DNA from: an uncultured Lachnospiraceae bacterium
Lineage (GTDB): Bacteria; Bacillota; Clostridia; Lachnospirales; Lachnospiraceae
Assembly (NCBI GenBank): GCA_947385425.1
Contig: CANDKY010000018.1
Span: 1 to 45,163, forward strand
Reading direction: 5' to 3'
Length of the DNA: 45,163 bases
Below the pieces are notes generated by a model. The model did not search any database. It was not told where the DNA came from and worked only from the letters and a program-made list of their open reading frames with translations. Below, one piece after another: positions 8,032 through 14,107 of the stretch. The translations under genes were made by a program, and so were the position numbers. Every line of letters starts with the position of its first letter. The stretch's first letter is position 1.

Positions 8032-8712
8032 ATGGACAATAATAAAAAGGGCGTTTTGCTGGATAAAGAGGAATTGGATGAAGGGGGCGTGCAAAAAGAA
8101 GGTATGCAAAAAGAAAGCATGTCCAAAGAAGGTATGCAAAAAGAAGGTATGCAAAAAGAAAGCATGCCCAAAGAAGGCATGCAAAAAGAAAGTATACCAA
8201 AAGAAGGCATGCAAAAAGAAGGTATGCCGCAGGGCTATGGCCGTAGGGACTGTGACCCCAATGCAGGTATGCCGCCGTATTATGCCCAGGGGAACCGCGG
8301 GCAGTATGCGGATATGCCGCCGGGCCACGGCAGGACGGGGCAGGGACATAATATGGCTCCGGCCTATGGTTATGGAGGGCCGGGCCGGAATATGCATGGC
8401 GTAGGCGGCCCGATGCAGGAACCGGGCAGGCCGGGATATTGCTATGACAGGAATACTTACCCGTATCCGGGGCAGGGTGATTACGGGCAGGAGCCGGAAG
8501 TGCCGCTGACGGTGGGAGAATGGCTGTTTAACATGCTTTTAATGCTGATCCCCTGTGTGAATATTATTTTGATGTTAGTATGGGCTTTTGGAGACAAAGA
8601 GAAGAGAAGCAAATCTAATTATTATAGGGCCAGATTGATTTTCTGGGGGATATTGATTGGGATACTCTTTTTGTGGACTTGCCTTTATGGGATGTTATCA
8701 TGGCTTCTGTAG
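8032..8712 (+). CDS. Membrane protein with N-terminal pentapeptide repeats
   Basis: About 226 residues. Residues 20-65 are nine tandem five-residue repeats of the form MQKEG/MQKES/MPKEG, encoded by 15-base repeats at 8089-8223. A Gly/Pro/Tyr-rich linker follows to about residue 160. The C-terminal part has two membrane helices, EWLFNMLLMLIPCVNIILM and a second one near the end, separated by a short basic loop (GDKEKRSKSNYYRARL). This two-helix module occurs in many uncharacterised clostridial proteins. ATG 8032 follows GGGAGAGGG; the in-frame ATG at 8017 is the alternative. The repeats are probably a surface or cytosolic spacer that varies in length between strains. Confidence 0.75.
   Translation: MDNNKKGVLLDKEELDEGGVQKEGMQKESMSKEGMQKEGMQKESMPKEGMQKESIPKEGMQKEGMPQGYGRRDCDPNAGMPPYYAQGNRGQYADMPPGHGRTGQGHNMAPAYGYGGPGRNMHGVGGPMQEPGRPGYCYDRNTYPYPGQGDYGQEPEVPLTVGEWLFNMLLMLIPCVNIILMLVWAFGDKEKRSKSNYYRARLIFWGILIGILFLWTCLYGMLSWLL
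8089..8223 (+). repeat. 15-bp in-frame tandem repeat, nine copies
   Basis: The unit is ATGCAAAAAGAAGGT with small variants (AGC/AGT ends, CCC or TCC in place of CAA). All units keep the reading frame, so gain or loss of a unit changes protein length only. Confidence 0.9.
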
Positions 8713-8756
8713 ATGGGGTTCCGAAGCCGGGGCTGGCAGAGAGCTTATAACTTATA

Positions 8757-8814
8757 AAAAGAAACGCCGGGAACGTACAGAAACGTAGTGTTTCTGTACG
8801 TTCCCGGCGTTTTC
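8757..8814. terminator. Bidirectional terminator
   Basis: A perfect 23-bp stem (8762-8784 with 8790-8812) with a GTAGT loop has an A tract before it and a T tract after it. It separates the plus-strand gene ending at 8712 from the minus-strand gene ending at 8846. Confidence 0.9.
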
Positions 8815-8845
8815 CATCCCTCAGCCGGCCGAAAACCAGCCGGGG

Positions 8846-9706
8846 CTATACCTGCCAGCGTGCGGACGCCCCGCAGGGCAGGATCAGGCCGCTGTCCGTT
8901 ACCGGAAGCCCGATTTCGCCGGCTGAGGCGCTGCCGCCGAAGCGCCGCACGATGACGGTATGGATCATGTAAGACAGTACGGCGGGCTGCAGGCCGGTGG
9001 TGTAGGAATTGATCAGATAAAATATGGCATTTTTTGAAAGGATTTTGGCAGTTAATTCTATCAATGGAAAGATGCTTTCTTCGATTTTCCATGTTTCACC
9101 TTTCGGGCCTCGCCCGTAGGAGGGCGGATCCATTATAATGGCATCATAAGTATTTCCGCGGCGGATTTCACGCTCAACAAATTTCACACAGTCATCCACC
9201 AGCCAGCGGATGGGGGCATTGCCCAGGCCGGACGAAACGGCATTTTCTTTTGCCCAGGATACCATTCCCTTTGAGGCATCCACGTGAGTAACCTGGGCGC
9301 CGGCCCTGGCGCAGGCTAAAGTGGCCCCTCCGGTGTAGGCGAAAAGATTCAAAACTTTGACAGGCCGTCCGGCACTGCGGATAAGCCCGGAAAACCAGTC
9401 CCAGTTGACGGCTTGTTCCGGAAACAGCCCGGTATGTTTGAAACTGAAGGGCTTTAAATGAAAGGTGAGCCCTTTATAATGGATATCCCATTCATCCGGC
9501 AGATGGAAAAATTCCCACTCGCCGCCGCCTTTCGGACTGCGGTGGTAATGGCCGTTTTTCTTTTTCCATCCGGGGTTGTTTTTGGGCGTGTTCCATATGA
9601 CCTGGGGGTCGGGGCGCACGAGAAGATAATCTCCCCAACGTTCTAACTTTTCTCCGGCGGAAGTGTCAAGTACTTCATACTCTTTCCAATTATCAGCTAT
9701 CCACAT
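8846..9706 (-). CDS. Class I SAM-dependent methyltransferase (RlmI/RlmK-like family)
   Basis: A 286-residue protein. The SAM-binding motif I is VKVLNLFAYTGGATLACARAGA, with the acidic motif II in THVDASKGM and the DPPSYGRGP motif typical of the Methyltrans_SAM family that includes the 23S rRNA methyltransferases RlmI and RlmK. The N-terminal PUA domain of RlmI is absent, so this is the shorter stand-alone form; the target is unknown, probably RNA. ATG at 9706 follows GGAGAATC. It lies 59 bases downstream of the HD-domain gene on the same strand and is probably cotranscribed with it. Confidence 0.87.
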   Translation of the reverse strand: MWIADNWKEYEVLDTSAGEKLERWGDYLLVRPDPQVIWNTPKNNPGWKKKNGHYHRSPKGGGEWEFFHLPDEWDIHYKGLTFHLKPFSFKHTGLFPEQAVNWDWFSGLIRSAGRPVKVLNLFAYTGGATLACARAGAQVTHVDASKGMVSWAKENAVSSGLGNAPIRWLVDDCVKFVEREIRRGNTYDAIIMDPPSYGRGPKGETWKIEESIFPLIELTAKILSKNAIFYLINSYTTGLQPAVLSYMIHTVIVRRFGGSASAGEIGLPVTDSGLILPCGASARWQV

Positions 9707-9765
9707 CGTGATTCTCCATTCTGGGTATATTTTGTGAGAGGTTTATGAAGGATGCCTTTTGGGGA

Positions 9766-10356
9766 TTATGCTTCATATGCCTTCATTTGTTCCTGGACGG
9801 AGGTTTCGCAGGATTTCATGGCGTCAATGGTTTTACCGAACAGTTCATCCAGTTCCCAGCCCAGCATTTCGGCGCCCTGGCGGATGATATCCCTGGAACA
9901 TCCGGCGGCAAATTTTTTATCCTTAAATTTCTTTTTCAGGCTGGAAACTTCCAAATCCATGACGCTTTTCGAAGGGCGCATTTTAACGGCGGCGCCGATA
10001 AGGCCGGTCAGTTCGTCCGTGGCGAAAAGTATTTTTTCCATGGGATGCGCGGGCTCTATATCGGAGCATATGCCGAAACCATGGCTGCATACGGAACGGG
10101 TCAGATCTTCGCCGGCATCGATTTCCGCCAGAAGCCCGGGCGTTTTCTTACAATGTTCTTCCGGGAAGCATTCATAATCTATATCGTGCAGTAACCCGGC
10201 GAGCCCCCAATAGTCAGTTTCTTCCCCATAACCCATTTCGGGTGCAAACCACCGCATGACGCCTTCTACGGTGAAGGCATGGAGCAGGTGGAAAGGTTCT
10301 TTGTTATATTTTGTGAGCAGGGAGAGGGCATCCTCCCTTGTGATAGTAGTAACCAT
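9766..10356 (-). CDS. HD/HDIG-domain protein (putative phosphohydrolase)
   Basis: A 196-residue protein with the HD metal-binding pattern: an early His in PFHLLHAFTVEGV, the HD pair in AGLLHDIDYE, a later His in RSVCSHGFG, and Asp in ATDELTGLIGAAV. This matches the HDIG subfamily often annotated as hydrolase; the substrate is unknown. ATG at 10356 follows AAGGAGGAAAACATA on the minus strand. A strong promoter lies 65 bases upstream and the methyltransferase gene follows, suggesting a two-gene transcript. Confidence 0.85.
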   Translation of the reverse strand: MVTTITREDALSLLTKYNKEPFHLLHAFTVEGVMRWFAPEMGYGEETDYWGLAGLLHDIDYECFPEEHCKKTPGLLAEIDAGEDLTRSVCSHGFGICSDIEPAHPMEKILFATDELTGLIGAAVKMRPSKSVMDLEVSSLKKKFKDKKFAAGCSRDIIRQGAEMLGWELDELFGKTIDAMKSCETSVQEQMKAYEA

Positions 10357-10421
10357 TATGTTTTCCTCCTTATGTTTCCCGTGGGCAGGCCATTGTACCG
10401 GGATCTATGATAGCAACACTT

Positions 10422-10450
10422 ATTATAAACAGATATGGCCCATAATGCAA
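10422..10450 (-). promoter_or_regulatory. Promoter of the HD-domain / methyltransferase operon
   Basis: On the minus strand TTGCAT (10450-10445), a 17-base spacer and a perfect TATAAT (10427-10422). Transcription would start near 10415 and run into the gene at 10356. Confidence 0.7.
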
Positions 10451-10485
10451 GGGAGTACGTGGAAATGCTGCTGCCGGTCTGCTGT

Positions 10486-10553
10486 GAGCGGAAGCGCGTC
10501 TGGATGAGATATCTGGTTTGTAACACCATGGAAACCTTAAATTAATGGCATTG
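10486..10553 (+). repeat. Dispersed repeat family R1, copy 2
   Basis: This aligns without gaps to the copy at 2690-2757, sharing AAGCGCGTC, GGATGAGATAT and CTTAAATTAATGGCATTG with about a dozen substitutions. It lies between the divergent HD-domain and rsmI-like transcription units. Confidence 0.7.
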
Positions 10554-10648
10554 CTCCAAAGCCCAGGGCCTTTCCGGATGCGGCGCCGGCGCCGGCCTGT
10601 AAACAATAACGTTTCGGATAGCAGTTTTATTTAACGGAAGATACCCTG

Positions 10649-10678
10649 TTGACAAAGCGGAGCTTTAGTAAGTAAAAT
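10649..10678 (+). promoter_or_regulatory. Promoter of the rsmI-tgt-rmt operon
   Basis: A perfect -35 TTGACA (10649-10654), an 18-base spacer and TAAAAT (10673-10678). The predicted leader of about 90 bases carries two hairpins (see next entry). Confidence 0.65.
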
Positions 10679-10696
10679 GGATGGAAACGGTGGTTA

Positions 10697-10750
10697 CTGT
10701 AAGAATTATATTTTTACAGGCAAATTCGCGCCTGCGCCCGGATGCGCAGG
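10697..10750 (+). promoter_or_regulatory. Leader hairpins before the rsmI-like gene
   Basis: CTGTAA pairs with TTACAG (10697-10719), and CCTGCGC pairs with GCGCAGG (10731-10750, six-base loop). The second ends 22 bases before the ATG. There is no T tract, so they are not terminators. They could modulate translation, for instance in response to a drug-stalled ribosome, but no leader peptide with its own ribosome site is evident. Confidence 0.35.
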
Positions 10751-10772
10751 TATGGCAGGGACAGGGATTGTT

Positions 10773-11663
10773 ATGAGCGGTACTTTATATGTTGTTGCAA
10801 CGCCGATTGGCAACCGTGAGGATATTTCGGCGAGGGCGGTAAAAATCCTTACGGAAGTAGATATAATTGCGGCGGAAGATACACGGACGACACAAAAACT
10901 CCTTAATATGTATGGCATTACATGCCATATGGTATCCAATCACAAATTTAATGAGCAAAAGAATAAAGACCTTTTGCTGTCCTATCTTTTGGAGGGCAAA
11001 AATATCGCGGTTGTTTCCGATGCGGGTACTCCGTGTATATCGGATCCCGGATATGTTTTGATTAAGGCGGCGGCGGAAAGCGGTATACCGGTAGTCGGCA
11101 TATGCGGCGCCAGCGCGGTAATTACCGCATTATCCATATCCGGATTTCATTGTGCGTCTTTTTCCTTTTTTGGATTCCTTCCGCGGCAGGAGAGCGGGAT
11201 TCGGGAGATATTCCTGAATGCGGCGCAAAGGGATGTACGGGTCTGCGTTTTTTATGAGTCGCCGAAACGGATAAAAAAGACGATAAACATTCTGGCCGGG
11301 GTATCCCCTGGATCCAGCGTTTGTTTATGTAATGACCTGACCAAATTTTATGAAAGGACATACCGGGGGAATCCAATGGAAGTACTAGGCCTGCTGGAGG
11401 CGAATCCGGGGGCGGAAAAAGGGGAATACACTTTGGTTGTGGAATTTCCCGAAGCGGTATGCCCGGATGAAACGGCGGAAAATGCTGCCGTGAGCAAGGA
11501 AGGGAAAATAGTGGATTATATGATAAAAAATAATGTTTCGGCAAAACAGGCGGTATCTGCGCTCGCCGGGAACGGGATATCAAAAAAAGAGCTTTACGCG
11601 GCGTCGCTTCGCCTGAAACAGCTTTTTTCACAGGATGGCCAGAGAGGGATTGCGGATGAATAG
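10773..11663 (+). CDS. rsmI: RsmI-family 16S rRNA 2'-O-methyltransferase, divergent
   Basis: A 296-residue tetrapyrrole-methylase-fold protein. It has the RsmI landmarks LYVVATPIGNREDIS, AAEDTRTTQKLL, VVSDAGTPCISDPG, FSFFGFLPRQ and FYESPKRI. RsmI 2'-O-methylates C1402 in the 16S rRNA decoding centre. Several normally near-invariant blocks are altered: IPGPSA is GICGASAV here and the RELTKxxEE segment is NDLTKFYER, so it is a diverged paralogue rather than a typical housekeeping copy. The ATG at 10773 was chosen because homology begins there, although the ribosome site (AGGGACAGGG) is weak. It overlaps the tgt-like gene by 8 bases. Whether it still targets C1402 is not known. Confidence 0.85.
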   Translation: MSGTLYVVATPIGNREDISARAVKILTEVDIIAAEDTRTTQKLLNMYGITCHMVSNHKFNEQKNKDLLLSYLLEGKNIAVVSDAGTPCISDPGYVLIKAAAESGIPVVGICGASAVITALSISGFHCASFSFFGFLPRQESGIREIFLNAAQRDVRVCVFYESPKRIKKTINILAGVSPGSSVCLCNDLTKFYERTYRGNPMEVLGLLEANPGAEKGEYTLVVEFPEAVCPDETAENAAVSKEGKIVDYMIKNNVSAKQAVSALAGNGISKKELYAASLRLKQLFSQDGQRGIADE

Positions 11664-12789
11664 GAAAAAGACTTTAGCGCTTCCTCACGGAAACGTAAAT
11701 CTGCCCGCTTTTTTCCCGGATGGGACATATGGCGTTGTGCGCTGTGTGGATACGGTTGATTTGGAAGGAAGCTGCGTGGCGGGGCTTGTTATGAACAGCT
11801 ATCATTTATTGTCCAAGCCGGGCGTAACGGTGTTAAAACAGTTTGGGGGGCTCCATACCTTTAGCGGATGGACGCGTCCGATTTTGACTGACTCGGGGGG
11901 CTTTCAGGTATTTTCTTTGATCCGGGAGAATCCAAAGTACGGGGAGGTCCGTAAAAATGAAATAGTATTCCGTCCCGACGGGAAGAAGGAGAAAGTCATC
12001 CTTACTCCTGAGAAGTGCATACAGTCCCAGTTTAATTACGGATCGGATATCATGATGTGCATTGATTACTGCACACACCCGGATGACTCCTATGAAGAAA
12101 ATGTATTTTCGGTAGAAGTTACTGTTGATTGGGCCAAACGGTGCAGGGACGAGTACGACAGACAATTACGCCAAAGAAAAATTCCTTATGAAAAGCGCCC
12201 GCTCCTGTTTGGGATTATACAGGGGGGGAGTTTTGCCGACCTGCGGAAAAAGTGTGCGGAGGCATTGATCAGCCTGGATTTTGACGGATATGGGTTTGGA
12301 GGATGGCCGGTTGACGCAAACGGTGAATTGATTGAGGATATATTGCGTTATACGGCGGAACTGATGCCGGATGATAAAATCAAATATGCAATGGGGCTTG
12401 GAAAACCGGACGGTATAGTAAAATGCCGTGCAATGGGATATGATTTGTTTGACTGTGTCATACCGACACGCGATGCAAGGCACAACAGGCTGTATGTGTT
12501 CGACCGGTTTGAAGGGACAGGGACAAGCCATCACAATTTTTATATTTTGGATGATAAAAAGGCAAATATGCGCGATGCTTCGCCGGTAGCGCCGGATTGC
12601 GACTGTTTTACCTGCAGGCATTATTCGAGGGCATATTTGTATCATCTTTTCAAGATCGGGGATTCTCTGGGCTACAGGCTTGCAACGATACACAATTTGC
12701 GTTTTTATGCAAGGCTTATGGAAAAAATCCAGGAGCAGGAGACGGAAGGGATAACCCGCGGGACGGTTGAAGGGAATTATGGAAGTTAA
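11656..12789 (+). CDS. tgt: Tgt-family guanine transglycosylase, divergent
   Basis: A 377-residue TIM-barrel base-exchange enzyme, the normal length for bacterial Tgt. Visible motifs are LTDSGGFQVFSL (Asp79), GIIQGG (Gln189), the nucleophile in DCVIPTRDAR (Asp266), and the zinc site CDCFTC with TIHN near residues 315-346. Canonical bacterial Tgt replaces guanine by preQ1 in tRNA. Two base-recognition segments differ from the classical enzyme as I remember it: DECT is DYCT, and the GGLAVGE loop is GGWPVD. A changed base or RNA substrate is therefore plausible. It overlaps the gene before by 8 bases and the one after by 11, so it is tightly coupled to the methyltransferases. Confidence 0.85.
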   Translation: MNRKKTLALPHGNVNLPAFFPDGTYGVVRCVDTVDLEGSCVAGLVMNSYHLLSKPGVTVLKQFGGLHTFSGWTRPILTDSGGFQVFSLIRENPKYGEVRKNEIVFRPDGKKEKVILTPEKCIQSQFNYGSDIMMCIDYCTHPDDSYEENVFSVEVTVDWAKRCRDEYDRQLRQRKIPYEKRPLLFGIIQGGSFADLRKKCAEALISLDFDGYGFGGWPVDANGELIEDILRYTAELMPDDKIKYAMGLGKPDGIVKCRAMGYDLFDCVIPTRDARHNRLYVFDRFEGTGTSHHNFYILDDKKANMRDASPVAPDCDCFTCRHYSRAYLYHLFKIGDSLGYRLATIHNLRFYARLMEKIQEQETEGITRGTVEGNYGS

Positions 12790-13570
12790 TGAATTAGTGG
12801 AAGAAATTGCAAAAAGTAAGAAGTATGCGAATCTGTCCCGGGATATCATTGAGCGTGTGTGCGCAGAGTCGGCGGTAAAATATAAAAAGAAAAAAGCTGC
12901 TTTGAGTGAGGTAAAAAAGGAATTCCATATTGTCTACGAGTCTTTTTTGACACCGAATTGCCAGAATATCGCCAAAGAGAAGATTATGGGATATGAAGGA
13001 GAGGACATTTTAGCTGACAGGAAGTTTTGCCTGGAGTTATTGCCCCTTCACATATCAACGAAAGAACGGGTGGGGGTTGAAAAGGAAATATATTCTTTTA
13101 TCTCCCAATGCATTGTCCCGGACGGTATACTGTCAGATGTCGGGTGCGGGTTTAACCCGCTGGCGCTTCCCTTTATGGAGAAAAGGCCGGGAAGATACTT
13201 TGCATATGAGATAAGCAGGGATACGGTTGACGTGCTGAATGTTTATTTCCGTAAAGCGCGGATGGACGGATATACAGCGTCAATACTGGATGCGGTACAG
13301 GGGGTGCCGTCCGGCTATTCTGACTTATTGCTTGCGCTTAAGCTTCTTCCATTGCTCCAGCAGCAAAAAAAGGGAAGGGCGATGGAGTTTCTTTCCGAAG
13401 CATCCTTTGGGACGGCTGTTGTCTCATTTCCCACCAAAAGCATGGCGGGCAGAAACAAGGGGATGGAAGCTTATTATACCGCTTTTCTGGAAGATAATCT
13501 TCCGGAAAATATTTTAATAGCGGACAGGAGAGTTATATACAACGAACTGTTTTACGTGCTGAAAAAATAA
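12779..13570 (+). CDS. ArmA/Rmt-like 16S rRNA (guanine-1405-N7)-methyltransferase
   Basis: A 263-residue protein with strong resemblance to the aminoglycoside-resistance methyltransferases ArmA and Rmt (about 250 residues). Shared features as I remember them: SKKYANLSRDIIERV (residues 13-27), STKERV (93-98), the SAM motif GCGFNPLALPFM (122-133), KLLPLLQQQKKGR (188-200) and SFPTKSMAGRNKGME (216-230). ArmA has nearly the same GCGFNPLALPFM and IPLLEQQKKGR blocks. Family members methylate N7 of G1405 in the 30S A site and block gentamicin- and kanamycin-class drugs. The gene overlaps the tgt-like gene by 11 bases, so it is the third cistron. Activity and phenotype are inferred from similarity only. 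Confidence 0.85.
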   Translation: MEVNELVEEIAKSKKYANLSRDIIERVCAESAVKYKKKKAALSEVKKEFHIVYESFLTPNCQNIAKEKIMGYEGEDILADRKFCLELLPLHISTKERVGVEKEIYSFISQCIVPDGILSDVGCGFNPLALPFMEKRPGRYFAYEISRDTVDVLNVYFRKARMDGYTASILDAVQGVPSGYSDLLLALKLLPLLQQQKKGRAMEFLSEASFGTAVVSFPTKSMAGRNKGMEAYYTAFLEDNLPENILIADRRVIYNELFYVLKK

Positions 13571-13594
13571 TTGTTTCTTCTGCTAAAAAAACTA

Positions 13595-13623
13595 TTGCAA
13601 TCCCCGGAAAGATGTGCTAATAT
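13595..13623 (+). promoter_or_regulatory. Promoter of the aspS-gatCAB operon
   Basis: TTGCAA (13595-13600), a 17-base spacer and TAATAT (13618-13623) lie 25 bases downstream of the rmt-like stop and directly upstream of the T-box leader. Confidence 0.7.
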
Positions 13624-13629
13624 TTTCAC

Positions 13630-13923
13630 ATTAAAAAAAGCAAATGCAGGGAAAGAGACTCTGATTATGGAAAACGACAGGAATACGGCGTCACCGACTG
13701 AGAGCGCCGTTCGCGGGAAATAATGCGGGGAACACTCTGGAGCAGATTTCCTGAACTGTCCGTCAGGGCACTAGGGGGATACGTGGCACGCGTTAAGTGT
13801 AAGAGTGGGCAAGGCGGTTCACACATCTTGATAGAGATGTCGGCTTGTCAATGCGGGTGGTACCGCGGATAGGGAATGTTTATCCGCCCCGGAATGCAGG
13901 AGACTGTGTTCCGGGGTTTTTTT
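13630..13923 (+). ncRNA. T-box riboswitch leader, Asn (AAC) specifier proposed
   Basis: The hallmark T-box sequence TGCGGGTGGTACCGCGG is at 13852-13868 and forms the antiterminator. It is followed by the terminator CCCCGGAA ... TTCCGGGG plus seven T (13887-13923). Stem I spans about 13647-13755 (base CAGG/CCTG) with an AGAGA kink-turn-like motif. On its 3' side, AAC at 13731-13733 is followed by A, the usual codon-plus-purine arrangement. AAC reads as Asn rather than Asp, and no GAC lies at that place. The leader controls aspS and gatCAB by sensing uncharged tRNA. The specifier assignment comes from hand folding. Confidence 0.88.
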
Positions 13924-14013
13924 ATGCACACGGGCACCCAAAGGAAAAGTGTCAGCAAGAGCTGACGGGTGCCCGGCGCGCGAGTAGGGGGAAAAGCATT
14001 CCCTGCTCGATTG
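13923..14013 (+). repeat. Structured repeat family R4, copy 2
   Basis: The stem CGGGCACCC/GGGTGCCCG (13931-13939 with 13967-13975) encloses GTCAGC-AAGA-GCTGAC. It is followed by the CGAGTAGGGGG ... CCCTGCTCG hairpin (13981-14009). The architecture is the same as at 2980-3057 but stem sequences differ by paired changes. It lies between the T-box terminator and the aspS ribosome site. A further GC-rich partial echo (GCGTGCGCCCGGCGCGCGA) follows near 14050. Confidence 0.65.
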
Positions 14014-14107
14014 CACAGGATCGCACAGATGAAGTTGCTGCCTGCGCAGCGTGCGCCCGGCGCGCGAATTATTTCCGGGATGGGAAGCAGGAAAGGAGGA
14101 GCAGGAA

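Noticed and set aside
8089-8223. CRISPR-like array
   Set aside because: The units are contiguous 15-base coding repeats without spacers.
7904-8404. Cys/Lys-rich frame with KKVCKKK repeats
   Set aside because: It is the alternative reading of the 15-base repeats; the frame ending at 8712 has two membrane helices and a ribosome site.
10677-10772. Longer start for the rsmI-like gene
   Set aside because: The ATG at 10679 overlaps or touches the -10 box, and the RsmI homology begins only at 10773.
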